From Arthrobacter sp. M2012083 (lineage in GTDB: Bacteria > Actinomycetota > Actinomycetes > Actinomycetales > Micrococcaceae), in assembly GCF_000281065.1 (NCBI RefSeq), contig NZ_AKKK01000008.1:28647-92646 (forward strand): DNA of 64,000 nt, read 5' to 3'. How positions within the stretch are numbered: position 1 is the stretch's first letter; each line of letters begins with the position of its first letter. The notes under the pieces are model-generated. The model was not told the origin of the DNA. It saw only the letters and a list, made by a program, of their open reading frames with translations, and made no database searches. A program made the position numbers and the translations under genes. Shown here piece by piece: positions 17,266 through 27,007 of this stretch.

Positions 17266-17281
17266 TAGAACACATATTCGA
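17266..17281. promoter_or_regulatory. LexA box in the promoter of the LysM gene
   Basis: TAGAAC-ACAT-ATTCGA, two mismatches from the consensus. On the minus strand it sits in the spacer in front of a good -10 TATAAA (17267-17262), a position where LexA would block transcription of the LysM gene. Confidence 0.6.
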
Positions 17282-17332
17282 ACCTTGCTATGACATTTTT
17301 AGCACTTATCAACGAACGGTGTCGAGACTCGC

Positions 17333-17373
17333 TAGAACAAATGTTTGATAAACGCCTGTGCCTGCCCTACGTT
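17333..17373 (+). promoter_or_regulatory. LexA box and candidate promoter of lexA
   Basis: TAGAAC-AAAT-GTTTGA (17333-17348, two mismatches, normal N4 spacing) overlaps a -35 TTGATA (17345-17350). A 17-bp spacer leads to TACGTT (17368-17373). This would start the lexA transcript near 17380, about 100 nt before the ATG. The 350-bp interval 17133-17482 holds these sites and no gene. Confidence 0.6.
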
Positions 17374-17482
17374 TGAGTGAAGAAACAGCACTGTTTCAGT
17401 GGAACAGGAGGGTCTGACATTTTTTGCAGACCCGACGACCCCCGGGCTCGCTTCGGGGCGACATGGAAAGGCATTGGCGAAG

Positions 17483-18226
17483 ATGGCAGCGAAAGCCACG
17501 GGCGGCGGGGCACCCCTGCGGAGCCAGCAGCCTCAAAAGAGTCCCAAGAGCCTGACTGTCCGGCAGAAAAAGATCCTGGAGACCATCCAGCGGTCGGTCA
17601 ATGACAACGGATACCCGCCCAGCATGCGCGAGATCGGGGACACGGTGGGTCTGGCCAGTTTGTCGAGCGTCACTCATCAGTTGTCCCAACTGGAGAAGCT
17701 TGGCTACCTCCGCAGGGACCCGAAGCGTCCTCGCGCCATGGAAGTCCTCATGCCTCTGACCCTGGACGGTGGCACCATACCCGGCGTGGAAGCGCCCACC
17801 ACCCTTCGCAGCGCGGGTGGCCTTGCCGTCACAGAGCTGGCCAGTGCAAGTGATACCGCCATGGTGCCGCTGGTGGGCCGCATTGCGGCCGGTGGCCCCA
17901 TTCTGGCCGACCAGACGGTGGAAGACGTCCTCGCGCTCCCCCGGCAACTTGTGGGGCATGGCGAATTGTTCATGCTGAAGGTAGCCGGAGATTCCATGAT
18001 TGACGCAGCAATCTGTGACGGTGACTGGGTAGTGGTCCGCCGCCAGAACGACGCCATCAACGGTGACATAGTGGCAGCCCTGCTGGATGACGAAGCAACC
18101 GTGAAGACCTTCCGGCAGCGGGACGGCCATACGTGGCTGCTACCGCAGAACACCCAATACGAACCCATCCTGGGCGATCAAGCCACCATCATGGGCAAGG
18201 TAGTTTCGGTACTGCGCTCCCTTTAG
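17483..18226 (+). CDS. lexA: SOS transcriptional repressor LexA
   Basis: 247-residue LexA. The winged-helix DNA-binding domain is at about residues 24-88 ([48 protein letters not shown]). The self-cleavage site is A136-G137 (GRIAAGGP), and the Ser-Lys dyad is S171 (VAGDSMID) and K208 (ATVKTF). RecA filaments trigger autocleavage. ATG 17483 is preferred; an in-frame GTG at 17399 would add 28 residues without a good ribosome binding site. Three LexA-like boxes upstream imply autoregulation. dinG follows convergently with a 5-bp gap. Confidence 0.96.
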   Translation: MAAKATGGGAPLRSQQPQKSPKSLTVRQKKILETIQRSVNDNGYPPSMREIGDTVGLASLSSVTHQLSQLEKLGYLRRDPKRPRAMEVLMPLTLDGGTIPGVEAPTTLRSAGGLAVTELASASDTAMVPLVGRIAAGGPILADQTVEDVLALPRQLVGHGELFMLKVAGDSMIDAAICDGDWVVVRRQNDAINGDIVAALLDDEATVKTFRQRDGHTWLLPQNTQYEPILGDQATIMGKVVSVLRSL

Positions 18227-18231
18227 GGGCG

Positions 18232-20292
18232 CTAGGGGGCCTTGGACGGGCCCAGGCGCTCCAGAACGCCACGCACTACTGTCCGGTCCGTCGTTGCCCA
18301 GAACGGCGGCAGGGCCGCACGCAGGAAGCCTCCGTAGCGTTCCGTTGAAAGTCGCGAGTCGAGCACAGCGACTACTCCCTTGTCACCTGTCGAACGGATC
18401 AGGCGGCCAGCACCCTGTGCCAGTCGGATGGCAGCATGCGTAGCCGATACGGCCATAAAGCCATTCCCGCCTGATTGCGCCACTGCCCGGGAGCGCGCAG
18501 TCATCAGGGGATCATCAGGCCGCGGGAAGGGTATGCGGTCAATGACCACCAAGCGGCACGAGCCGCCGGGAACGTCTACGCCCTGCCACAGTGACATGGT
18601 TCCGAAGAGGCATGTGTCAGGCTCATCGGCGAACTGCTTCACGAGGGCCGCCATGGTGGATTCGCCTTGGCAGAGGATATTCACATCCAGCCGGAGCCGC
18701 ATTGCGTCGGCTGCTTCTTCGGCCGCACGCCGCGAAGAGAACAAGCAAAGGGCTCCCCCGCCGGACGCGCGGATGAGGTCTTCCAATTCGTCGAGCGCCT
18801 CGGGCGAGGTACCGCGACCTGGTTTCGGGAGGTGCTTCGCTACATACAGGACACCCTGTTTGGGATAATCAAAGGGCGAACCCACATCGATGCCTGTCCA
18901 GCTCGGGGCACCGTCGCCAATAAGGCCGAGGCCGCCCGCTGCCGGTTCGAAAGCCGAGCCGATGGCTAGCGTGGCGGAGGTAAGCACCACGGTGTGGTCG
19001 GCAAAGAGGCCTTCGCGAAGCCGCCCGGCAACGCTGAGTGGGGCGATGTTGATCAAGGCCGGGGCGGTCTCATCAGGGTGCGAATACCCCTGCTGGGGGT
19101 CGAACGTGCTGTTCCGGGAAAACCAGACCACTTCGCGGTTCTCCTTGGCGGCCAGCATGCGTTCGCACAATTCCAGGATCAGCATGAGCCGTGAACGGGC
19201 CAGCTGCCGTCCGCCGTCGACTGCATTTGACGAATCCGTCTTCGAATCCGAGAGCGCAGCGCGGGCGGCGTCCCGTAACTGGTCCAGGCAATCCAGCTGT
19301 TCGTCGTTGAGTCCGTTGGGCAAGAGCCCATTGGGCACGCCGGCGATGGCCATATCCAGCCGCTCCGCTGCAGCGTTGAGGGCGTCCACTGTGATGGCTG
19401 TGTGCTTGCGGGCACTTGATGCAGCAGCATGAACCATGGCCACGGACAACTGGCCTGAAACGGCGCCAGTCACGCGGTCTTGAAGCTCGTGCGCTTCGTC
19501 AACCACCACGACGTCATATTCAGGCAGCACGGCCAGGCCTTCAAAGGCGCTGACTGCCAACATGGCGTGGTTGGTGACCACGACGTCGGCTTCACTCGCC
19601 CGTGAGCGCGCCAGCTCGCTGAAGCACTCTTCTGCCACGGGGCACTTCTGGGCGCCCAGGCACTCCATGGAGGTCACGGAAACCTGGCGCCAGGCCCTGT
19701 CGGTGACTCCTGGCATGAGTTCATCGCGGTCGCCGGTGGCGGTTTTCTCCGCCCATTCCCGAAGACGGACTACTTCTTTACCCAGCTGGGATTGCGGCCC
19801 GCCCATGGAGGCAGCAAAGTGGGGCACGCTGGTGTCCTCGCCAAGGGAGAACAGCTGCCCTTCGGAAGGCTCTTCGCTGGGGAACCCTCCTTCGAGTTTC
19901 TGCAGGCACACATAATTTGCCCTGCCCTTGACCAGCGCCACATTGACCGGGCGCTCCAGGGCAGGGTTGATGGTCTCCAGCAGCCGGGGAAGGTCACGGC
20001 CCACGATTTGGGTCTGGAGTGCCAGGGTGGCGGTGGACACGAGAGTCGGTTTATCGCTGTCCATGGCATGGGCGATCAGCGGAATCAGGTAAGCCAACGA
20101 CTTACCTGTTCCCGTTCCCGCCTGGACCAGCAGATGCTCCCCGGTCTCGATGGCCCGGGTAACATGCTTGGCCATCTCGTGCTGGCCGGCGCGGCTTTGC
20201 CCGCCCATTCCGGCAACAGCCCGATCCAACAGCTCGAGAGTGGTCTTCTCCCCCACCGACTCGACGGCGTCCGCCGCCACCTTCTCAACCAT
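18232..20292 (-). CDS. dinG: DinG-family ATP-dependent DNA helicase
   Basis: 686-residue superfamily 2 helicase of the DinG/XPD type. Walker A is AGTGTGKSLAY, and the DEAH box is VVVDEAHELQD. Four cysteines placed between them (one in NYVCLQK, three in MECLGAQKCPVAEECF) fit the iron-sulfur cluster of this family. The C-terminal motor part includes LFGTMSLWQGVDVPG and QGAGRLIRS. It unwinds DNA-RNA hybrids and damaged replication structures. The start is ATG 20292 (MVEKVAAD), overlapping the hflX end by 8 nt. No LexA box was found in front of it, so SOS control is not supported. Confidence 0.93.
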   Translation of the reverse strand: MVEKVAADAVESVGEKTTLELLDRAVAGMGGQSRAGQHEMAKHVTRAIETGEHLLVQAGTGTGKSLAYLIPLIAHAMDSDKPTLVSTATLALQTQIVGRDLPRLLETINPALERPVNVALVKGRANYVCLQKLEGGFPSEEPSEGQLFSLGEDTSVPHFAASMGGPQSQLGKEVVRLREWAEKTATGDRDELMPGVTDRAWRQVSVTSMECLGAQKCPVAEECFSELARSRASEADVVVTNHAMLAVSAFEGLAVLPEYDVVVVDEAHELQDRVTGAVSGQLSVAMVHAAASSARKHTAITVDALNAAAERLDMAIAGVPNGLLPNGLNDEQLDCLDQLRDAARAALSDSKTDSSNAVDGGRQLARSRLMLILELCERMLAAKENREVVWFSRNSTFDPQQGYSHPDETAPALINIAPLSVAGRLREGLFADHTVVLTSATLAIGSAFEPAAGGLGLIGDGAPSWTGIDVGSPFDYPKQGVLYVAKHLPKPGRGTSPEALDELEDLIRASGGGALCLFSSRRAAEEAADAMRLRLDVNILCQGESTMAALVKQFADEPDTCLFGTMSLWQGVDVPGGSCRLVVIDRIPFPRPDDPLMTARSRAVAQSGGNGFMAVSATHAAIRLAQGAGRLIRSTGDKGVVAVLDSRLSTERYGGFLRAALPPFWATTDRTVVRGVLERLGPSKAP

Positions 20293-21844
20293 TACTGACG
20301 AACGACTCCAGTTCGGCGGCCAGGCCTTCGCGCACCATGACAACTACGCGAGTCCCGTTCTCCTCATGCTCAAGGCTGAGGATTTCCGAGTCGGAATTGT
20401 GCAACTTGTTGATCATTTCCCCACGATCGTAGGGAATGAGCAGTTCAAGGCGGACACCAGGCCGGGGAATGGACCGGCTGATGTCTTCCAACAGTTCCGC
20501 GATGCCCTGGCCCGTGCGGGTGGACACAACAGCGTGGCGGGGTTCTTTCTGCTTGAGGCGCTCCACCACAAAGGGATCCGCGACGTCCACCTTGTTGAGG
20601 ACGATGATCTCCGGGACCTTTCGGGCATCCACCTCGGTGAAAACGGCCCTTACCGCCGCGATCTGGCCCTCAGGGTCGGGGTGGGATGCATCCACCACAT
20701 GGAGGATCAGGTCCGCATCAGCAACTTCCTCCAGCGTTGACCGGAAAGCCTCGATGAGCTGGGTTGGGAGTGAACGAACGAACCCAACGGTGTCTGCGAG
20801 GGTATAGCCGATGCCGTCCGGGGTTTGCGCCTTGCGGACTGTGGGATCCAGGGTGGCGAACAAGGCGTTCTCCACCAGGACGCCTGCGTCAGTGAGGCGG
20901 TTGAGCAGGGACGATTTTCCGGCGTTCGTGTACCCGGCGATGGCAACAGACGGAACCGCGTTCCGACGACGGTTGGCACGTTTGGTCTCACGCGCAGGCT
21001 TCATCGCGGCGATTTCACGACGCAGCTTAGCCATGCGGGTGCGGATTCGACGCCGATCAAGTTCGATCTTGGTTTCACCAGGACCACGCGAACCCATTCC
21101 GGCCCCTGCTCCACCCACCTGGCCTCCGGCTTGGCGGGACATGGAATCGCCCCAACCACGAAGCCTCGGAAGCAGGTACTCGAGCTGGGCGAGCTCCACC
21201 TGCGCTTTGCCTTCACGGCTCTTGGCGTGCTGGGCGAAGATATCCAGGATCAGCGTGGTGCGGTCAACAACCTTGACCTTCACAATGTCCTCAAGGCCGC
21301 GTCGCTGCGACGGCGCCAGCTCAGTGTCCACTACCACTGTGTCGGCGCCTGTTGCCGCAACGATGTCCTTAAGCTCCTGGGCCTTACCGGAACCCAGGAA
21401 GGTCCCGGGGTCCGGCTTCTGCCGACGCTGGACGAGGCCATCCAGCACCTCAGATCCGGCCGTCTCCGCAAGTGCTGCGAGTTCGCGGAGGGAGTTCTCC
21501 GCATCTGCCAGGGTTCCCTCAGTCCACAGGCCTGCCAGTACAACGCGCTCAAGGCGCAACTGCCGGTACTCGACCTCCGTGACATCTTCAAGCTCGGTGG
21601 ACAGTCCTGCGGTACGGCGAAGGGCGCGACGTTCAGCCAAGTCTTCCTGGTCGCCGTCGTAGATGCTGTGTTCCTGGTCCAGCGTGGAAATCGCCTGCGC
21701 CTTGCCGAACACACTGTTGGCTTCGTCGTCGGGTGCCTGCGCAGGTACATCCTTGGAAAGAATCCGGTCGATGACGGCCTGGATTTGTTCAGGACTCATG
21801 TCCTGGGCGTCGGAATCGGATCCGGAGTGCTTCTGGGTGGTCAT
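20285..21844 (-). CDS. hflX: GTPase HflX
   Basis: 519-residue translational GTPase that splits stalled or hibernating ribosomes; in mycobacteria it also gives macrolide tolerance. The N-terminal HflX domain (about 100-290) contains TVVVDTELAPSQRRGLE and the glycine-rich GGAGAGMGSRGPGETKIE loop. The G domain has G1 AGYTNAGKSSLLN, G3 DTVGFVRSLP, G4 NKVD. A charged N-terminal extension of about 95 residues (SPEQIQAVIDRILSKD) precedes the family core. ATG 21844 is chosen; AAGGAG lies just upstream. A 520-bp gene-free region precedes it. Confidence 0.95.
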   Translation of the reverse strand: MTTQKHSGSDSDAQDMSPEQIQAVIDRILSKDVPAQAPDDEANSVFGKAQAISTLDQEHSIYDGDQEDLAERRALRRTAGLSTELEDVTEVEYRQLRLERVVLAGLWTEGTLADAENSLRELAALAETAGSEVLDGLVQRRQKPDPGTFLGSGKAQELKDIVAATGADTVVVDTELAPSQRRGLEDIVKVKVVDRTTLILDIFAQHAKSREGKAQVELAQLEYLLPRLRGWGDSMSRQAGGQVGGAGAGMGSRGPGETKIELDRRRIRTRMAKLRREIAAMKPARETKRANRRRNAVPSVAIAGYTNAGKSSLLNRLTDAGVLVENALFATLDPTVRKAQTPDGIGYTLADTVGFVRSLPTQLIEAFRSTLEEVADADLILHVVDASHPDPEGQIAAVRAVFTEVDARKVPEIIVLNKVDVADPFVVERLKQKEPRHAVVSTRTGQGIAELLEDISRSIPRPGVRLELLIPYDRGEMINKLHNSDSEILSLEHEENGTRVVVMVREGLAAELESFVSNG

Positions 21845-22367
21845 GGTCTCCTTAGACTGTTCGGCAATTCCAGAATAGTGCGGTTTAGTGCTCGATGGGG
21901 CGCTATTCGCGCTGGGCTGACGGGCATCGGCCAAAAGGGCCTCCTATGTGCTGGGCAGTCGGTGCCTTTCGGCGGCAGGGACTGCCGGGATGTGGCGTGT
22001 ATGACTCCGCGGGAGGGTCCTTTGGCCAACGTGAGGATGCTCTTCCTACACCATCGATTGGCCGGGCAGAACCCAGCGGCCCAAAGCGGATGTGGTGTGG
22101 ATCGGTATCTTCAGAGCGTCCGGCTCCGTGTACAGGATTGGCCGGACTGAGCCAGAGGTGACCTGCCGGGCGGAAAGGCCGACCTGGCTGAAATGCCAAG
22201 CGGGCCTGCGTCGCGGGCGGTACCGTCAAACGCCTGATGACTCGGGCGTTTGTGGGCTGATTACTCGAAGATCAAGAACATGCATTCCACTTTAGCAGTC
22301 ATTGTCAAACCTGCTGTGGAAGGAGGCGGTTTCCCAAGCCGACGATAGCCAACTAATCTGGCAAATT
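21845..22367. other. Gene-free interval upstream of hflX with inverted and direct repeats
   Basis: About 520 bp with no convincing gene: the open frames (88-108 codons) lack the high third-position GC of real genes here. Seen: an inverted repeat CAAACGCC/GGCGTTTG (22227-22234, 22245-22252), two copies of GATTGGCCGG with similar 3' flanks (22056-22076 and 22136-22155), and other short GC-rich hairpins. On the minus strand a perfect -35 TTGACA (22308-22303) with weak ATGCAT 17 nt on could drive hflX with a leader of about 430 nt. Confidence 0.5.
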
Positions 22368-22982
22368 ATGGAGTCTGCACACTATTTCACCGCCCAACCG
22401 GCCGGACCATTCACCCGCAAGCCACTCACAGTGGAACTCGCAGGAGCCACACGCCAGTTGCAGACCTCGTCGGGAATCTTCAGTCCCGACGGCGTGGATA
22501 AAGGCACGGCGGTACTTTTCTCCGAGGTCCCGCCGCCGTCACCTAAGGGTCACCTGCTGGACATCGGCTGCGGCTGGGGTCCGATTGCCCTCACCTTGGG
22601 GCTGATGGCGCCACATGCCCAGGTTCATGCGGTGGATGTGAATGAGCGTTGCATCACGCTGACCAACGAGAATGCGGCGGCGCTAGGCCTCACCAACGTC
22701 ATGGCCAGCCTCCCGGACGAGGTGGACCCCGCCGTCGAGTTTGACACCATCTGGTCCAACCCGCCCATCCGCATCGGCAAGGACGAACTCCACACGCTGC
22801 TGCTGACATGGCTGCCTCGGCTGGCTCCAGGAGGCAATGCGTGGTTGGTTGTTCAGAAGAACCTGGGCTCCGACTCCCTCCAGCGGTGGCTCGCCACCGA
22901 ACTGGACAGCTCCTACACGGTCACCCGTGAAAGCACATCCAAGACGTTCCGCATCATCCGTGTCAGGAAAGCGTCCCAGTAG
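22368..22982 (+). CDS. Class I SAM-dependent methyltransferase, RsmC-like
   Basis: 204-residue Rossmann-fold methyltransferase of the RsmC/RlmG (MTS) type. The SAM motif is [13 protein letters not shown], the acidic loop [10 protein letters not shown], and the catalytic NPP motif is [11 protein letters not shown], typical of amino-group methylation of rRNA guanines. Likely target: an rRNA G residue (16S or 23S m2G); not provable here. It lacks the N-terminal duplicated domain of full RsmC, as do most actinobacterial relatives. ATG 22368 is preceded by TAATCT 8 nt upstream. The end overlaps dapF tail to tail by 20 nt. Confidence 0.85.
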   Translation: MESAHYFTAQPAGPFTRKPLTVELAGATRQLQTSSGIFSPDGVDKGTAVLFSEVPPPSPKGHLLDIGCGWGPIALTLGLMAPHAQVHAVDVNERCITLTNENAAALGLTNVMASLPDEVDPAVEFDTIWSNPPIRIGKDELHTLLLTWLPRLAPGGNAWLVVQKNLGSDSLQRWLATELDSSYTVTRESTSKTFRIIRVRKASQ

Positions 22983-23931
22983 CCACGATGACGGCCGGGC
23001 CACTGAGTTCAACATGCTCGCGGCCACCTGCACCTGGGAAGAACTTCACACCCACGACGCCGCCCGGCACGTTGACGTGCCAGTCGTTGGGAGCCGTCTC
23101 GCCCGCCCAGTGACGAATCGCGACGGCGGCAGCGCACGCGCCGGTGCCGCAGGATTGCGTCTCTCCCACTCCACGCTCGTGAACGCGCATGGTGATGGTT
23201 CCTACGCCGTCCTCCACCAGCGGCTCCGCGGGAACCACGAACTCCACGTTGGTTCCATTTGCGGGCTTGGGATCCACCACGGGTGCCTTGAACAATTGTG
23301 TGGCTGAAAGCTCACTGAGCTCCGCAAGGGCAACTACCGTGTGGGGATTGCCCATGCTGACAGACAGGCCGGGCCGTGCCACTTCCAGGCCGTCGGCGCT
23401 TACCAGTGCATCCATGGCCTTGCTGGTGGCTTCCTTGGGGAAGATGAACTCCCATGGGCCCATGTCCACGGCATAACCGTTGACTGTCCTTACAACCTTT
23501 TTGACGCCGCCACGTGTGCCGATGGTGAGTGTCTGACCGGGGCCCAAATCCACCAGGCCCTCCGCAATCAGGAAATGGACGAAAACGCGTACGCCATTGC
23601 CGCACATTTCGGAGAGCGAACCGTCTCCGTTGCGGTAATCCATGAACCACTCTGCATCGGGATCCTGCTCAAGGGCGACACGACCTTCCGGGAGAAAACG
23701 GGAAGGAACTGCCCGAATGAGGCCGTCACCCCCGATGCCAATGTGTCGGTCGCACAACTGCGCCACCTGCTCGGCCGTGATCTCGTGGGCGTCACCGGGA
23801 TCAGCGATAAGGACAAAATCATTGCCCGTTCCGTGGCCCTTGGAGAACTCCAGGCCGGCGAGGCTGGAAGCTGGCACTGGAGCACCGGCAGTTGCGGGCT
23901 GCGGGGCGGGAACTGCGGCGGTTTCATCCAT
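22963..23931 (-). CDS. dapF: Diaminopimelate epimerase
   Basis: Converts LL- to meso-diaminopimelate for lysine and peptidoglycan. The 322-residue protein has the two catalytic cysteines in [13 protein letters not shown] and [14 protein letters not shown], plus [12 protein letters not shown] at the start of the first half and [10 protein letters not shown] before the second. The N-terminal ~28 residues are an Ala/Pro-rich extension. It follows miaA by 46 bp on the same strand. With dapA and dapB it supplies three lysine-pathway genes here, though they are scattered. Confidence 0.96.
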   Translation of the reverse strand: MDETAAVPAPQPATAGAPVPASSLAGLEFSKGHGTGNDFVLIADPGDAHEITAEQVAQLCDRHIGIGGDGLIRAVPSRFLPEGRVALEQDPDAEWFMDYRNGDGSLSEMCGNGVRVFVHFLIAEGLVDLGPGQTLTIGTRGGVKKVVRTVNGYAVDMGPWEFIFPKEATSKAMDALVSADGLEVARPGLSVSMGNPHTVVALAELSELSATQLFKAPVVDPKPANGTNVEFVVPAEPLVEDGVGTITMRVHERGVGETQSCGTGACAAAVAIRHWAGETAPNDWHVNVPGGVVGVKFFPGAGGREHVELSGPAVIVATGTLS

Positions 23932-23977
23932 GGATCTAGGCTACCTGCCACGCCTCTTTGGCCAGAAATTGCAGCGG

Positions 23978-24916
23978 TTAGGGCGCGCTGGCCGCAGTTG
24001 CCGCATTTGCTGCTTTGACTGCCTTAGCCACAAGCTCCGGATCCTGCCAGTCGAGCCAAGTGATTCGTGGATCCGCCCGGAACCATGTCAGCTGCCGCCT
24101 TGCAAACTGCCTGGTAGCCACGATGGTTTCCTCCGCGGCGGCGTCCGCTGTCATCCCGCCGTCCAGGACTTTCAGGAATTGGGCGTATCCCAAAGCGCGC
24201 GAAGCTGTCTTGCCCCTCCGCAACCCCACGGCGTCGAGTCGTTCAACTTCCTGCTGGAGCCCGGCATCCACCATCCGATGCACCCTCAGTGCCAAACGTT
24301 CCCGCAGTTGCTCCCGATCAACCTCCAGGCCGATCTGGAGTGCCGGCTGGAAATACTCGCGTTGTGGCATGAACGAGCTGAAAGGGCGGCCGGTGAGACC
24401 GTGCACTTCCAAAGCCCGGATCACGCGCCGGGCGTCTCCCAGGCGGGCAGCAGAGACGGGGTCGACTTCCTCAAGGCGGGCTCTCAGCGGCCCCAGCCCC
24501 TTGGTTTCGAACTCTTCTTCCAGATTCCCGCGGAGCACCGGATCTGTGCCCGGAAATTCCAGCACGTCAAGCGCCGCCCGCACATACAACCCTGATCCGC
24601 CCACAAGGACGGCACGTTTTCCCCGTGAGTGGATGTCATGGATGATTGCGCGGCATGCATTTTGGAAGTCGGCCACACTGGCTTCCTGCGTAACGTCCAT
24701 GGTGTCCAGCAAATGGTGCGGCACACCTTGGCGCTCTTCCACCGTGATCTTGGCAGTTCCGATGTCCATGCCACGGTAGAACTGCAAGGCGTCGGCGTTG
24801 ATCACCTCGCCATTCAGGGCCAGAGCGAGGTTGACGCCCAGATCCGACTTACCGGAACCTGTGGGACCGACAACGGCAATGACAGGCAGAAGGGGTTCCG
24901 GACTGGAGAACGACAT
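23978..24916 (-). CDS. miaA: tRNA dimethylallyltransferase
   Basis: Adds the isopentenyl group to A37 of tRNAs reading UNN codons. 312 residues. P-loop [50 protein letters not shown], and [14 protein letters not shown] are the family landmarks. The C-terminal [13 protein letters not shown] and [14 protein letters not shown] complete it. ATG 24916 (MSFSSPEP) is used; the longer open frame runs into miaB. It lies 19 bp after the miaB stop, so miaB-miaA form one unit and perform consecutive steps on A37. Confidence 0.96.
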   Translation of the reverse strand: MSFSSPEPLLPVIAVVGPTGSGKSDLGVNLALALNGEVINADALQFYRGMDIGTAKITVEERQGVPHHLLDTMDVTQEASVADFQNACRAIIHDIHSRGKRAVLVGGSGLYVRAALDVLEFPGTDPVLRGNLEEEFETKGLGPLRARLEEVDPVSAARLGDARRVIRALEVHGLTGRPFSSFMPQREYFQPALQIGLEVDREQLRERLALRVHRMVDAGLQQEVERLDAVGLRRGKTASRALGYAQFLKVLDGGMTADAAAEETIVATRQFARRQLTWFRADPRITWLDWQDPELVAKAVKAANAATAASAP

Positions 24917-24935
24917 GTGGTCCTGGCTCACGTAC

Positions 24936-26465
24936 CTAGGCGCGGCGAACCGGCAACGACGGCATGCCCAAGGACACGCCGGTCTTGCCCGACGCCGATC
25001 CTGCTGCCGGGACCCCGCAAGAATCAGCCTGCGAACGATCCCAGGCATCGCCTGCACGGGAGCGGCGCAAAAAGTACTCTTCCACTGTTGCCGGATCAGC
25101 TACCAGGTGGAAGGCAGCGGCCTCAGTAATAGTCACAGTGACGAAGTCACCCGGCCGAGGAGTTTCGGCTCCGGTCGGCACGGAGAAGTGCACCAGCCTT
25201 TGGTCCTTCGAACGGCCGGACAGCCGGTGTGTTTCGCCGGCTTTTCGTCCTGATTGCGCTGTGACCAGGACTTCCACCTTCCGCCCCAACTGCTTGGCGT
25301 TCTCTTCTGCGGCAATACGGTCCTGCAGCGCTGTGAGGCGCTCGTAGCGCTCTTGCACCACGGCCTTGGGCAGTTGCTCCGGAAGGTTCGCAGCCGGCGT
25401 GCCAGGCCGCTTGGAGTATTGGAACGTGAAGGCGGACGCAAAACGCGACTTCTCCACCACATCCAGGGTTGCTTGGAAATCTTCCTCGGTTTCGCCCGGG
25501 AAGCCCACGATGATGTCGGTGGTGATGGCGGCATGCGGGATGCGTTCCCGCACTTTGTCCAGGATTCCCAAAAATTTGCTGGAACGGTACGAACGGCGCA
25601 TGTCCTTCAGCACTTTGTCCGAGCCGGACTGCAGCGGCATGTGCAACTGGGGCATGGCGTTGTGTGTTTCGGCCATGGCGTCAATGACATCGTCCGTAAA
25701 TGCGGCGGGGTGGGGGCTGGTGAAACGAACCCGTTCCAAGCCTTCGATTTCGCCGCATGCCCGCAGGAGTTTGGAGAACGCCTGGCGGTCACCGAATTCC
25801 ACACCATAGGAATTCACGTTCTGGCCGAGCAACGTGACTTCCACAGCCCCGTCATCCACGAGCGCCTGGATTTCCGCCAGAATCTCGCCTGGACGCCGGT
25901 CTTTCTCCTTGCCACGAAGCGAGGGCACGATGCAGAACGTGCACGTGTTGTTGCAACCCACAGAGATTGACACCCACCCTGCATACACAGAGTCGCGCTT
26001 GGTGGGGAGCGTTGACGGGAACACATCCAAGGATTCGAGAATCTCGAGTTGAGCCTCATTGTTGTGCCGGGCACGGTTCAGCAGGGCCGGCAGGGCTCCC
26101 ACGTTGTGCGTTCCGAACACGGCGTCAACCCACGGCGCCTTCTTCACAATGGTTTCGCGGTCCTTCTGGGCCAGGCAACCACCGACGGCAATCTGCATTC
26201 CGGGGTTAGCTTCCTTGACCTGCCGGAGCTGCCCAAGGTTTCCATAGAGTTTGTTGTCTGCGTTCTCCCGCACAGCGCACGTGTTGAAGACCACGACGTC
26301 GGCCACCTCACCGTCCGCAGGCACGTACCCTGCTTCTTCAAGGAGCCCCGCCATGCGCTCAGAATCATGGACGTTCATCTGGCAGCCAAATGTCCGAACC
26401 TGGTACGTCCTGGGCTCGGCGGAAGGAGTGGCGGCAACTGTGGGGGAAGGAATGGTCAAACTCAC
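24936..26465 (-). CDS. miaB: tRNA-2-methylthio-N6-dimethylallyladenosine synthase
   Basis: Radical SAM methylthiotransferase acting on i6A37 made by MiaA. 509 residues. The N-terminal cluster cysteines are in [24 protein letters not shown] and [11 protein letters not shown]. The radical SAM motif is [22 protein letters not shown] domain (about 380-450, [11 protein letters not shown]) binds RNA. The last ~50 residues after [13 protein letters not shown] are a loose tail. The start ATG overlaps the recX stop by one base, so it is coupled to the recA-recX transcript. Confidence 0.96.
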   Translation of the reverse strand: MSLTIPSPTVAATPSAEPRTYQVRTFGCQMNVHDSERMAGLLEEAGYVPADGEVADVVVFNTCAVRENADNKLYGNLGQLRQVKEANPGMQIAVGGCLAQKDRETIVKKAPWVDAVFGTHNVGALPALLNRARHNNEAQLEILESLDVFPSTLPTKRDSVYAGWVSISVGCNNTCTFCIVPSLRGKEKDRRPGEILAEIQALVDDGAVEVTLLGQNVNSYGVEFGDRQAFSKLLRACGEIEGLERVRFTSPHPAAFTDDVIDAMAETHNAMPQLHMPLQSGSDKVLKDMRRSYRSSKFLGILDKVRERIPHAAITTDIIVGFPGETEEDFQATLDVVEKSRFASAFTFQYSKRPGTPAANLPEQLPKAVVQERYERLTALQDRIAAEENAKQLGRKVEVLVTAQSGRKAGETHRLSGRSKDQRLVHFSVPTGAETPRPGDFVTVTITEAAAFHLVADPATVEEYFLRRSRAGDAWDRSQADSCGVPAAGSASGKTGVSLGMPSLPVRRA

Positions 26466-27007
26466 TACTCAAGGGTACCGGCTTCCGCCAGCACCTCACC
26501 GACGATCCTGAACGCCATGGAGGGGGCGTAGCCCTTGCGTGCCAGCATCGACGCAAGCCGTCGGGTGTATTTGTCCCGCTCGGCCCGATCCGACAGGTCC
26601 ATGCTTGGCCGCAGCTTGCGATGAACGAGCTCCCGGGCAGCCAGTTCTTCGTCTTGGTCGCTGACCTGCGATAGGGCTTCCTCCGCTGCATCCAGCTCTA
26701 TGCCTTTGTCTGCCAATTCTCGACGAATGGCGCCCTTGGCGAGCTTCTTGCTCTGGGATCGGCTGCGGACCCACATCCTGGCAAATTCAGCATCGTCGAT
26801 CAGCTGAACTTCTTCGAAGCGGTCCAAGACTGCCTCAGCCACATGCTCGGGAACATTCCGTTCAGCGAGTTTCCGGGACAGTTGCAGCCGGCTCCGCGGC
26901 GCCATCGTCAACTGCCTCAGGACGATGGCACGCGCCACGGATTCAGGATCAGGTTCGGGATCGGCCGCAACGGAAGAATCCGGATCCGGCCCTCTCCTAG
27001 CCGTCAA
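26465..27007 (-). CDS. recX: RecA regulatory protein RecX
   Basis: 180-residue RecX, which binds RecA filaments and limits recombinase activity. Three helical repeats are visible ([60 protein letters not shown]). An acidic, disordered N-terminus of about 22 residues precedes them. Start is TTG at 27007, inside the recA 3' end (11-nt overlap), a usual arrangement that makes RecX depend on recA expression. It ends overlapping miaB by one base. Confidence 0.92.
   Translation of the reverse strand: MTARRGPDPDSSVAADPEPDPESVARAIVLRQLTMAPRSRLQLSRKLAERNVPEHVAEAVLDRFEEVQLIDDAEFARMWVRSRSQSKKLAKGAIRRELADKGIELDAAEEALSQVSDQDEELAARELVHRKLRPSMDLSDRAERDKYTRRLASMLARKGYAPSMAFRIVGEVLAEAGTLE

Noticed and set aside
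17320..17336. TGTC...TAG upstream of lexA as a PafBC-type promoter
   Set aside because: Nine bases separate TGTC from TAG instead of the required twelve.
21903..22229. 108-codon minus-strand frame upstream of hflX
   Set aside because: Third codon positions are not GC-rich like real genes here, no recognisable protein features, no ribosome binding site.
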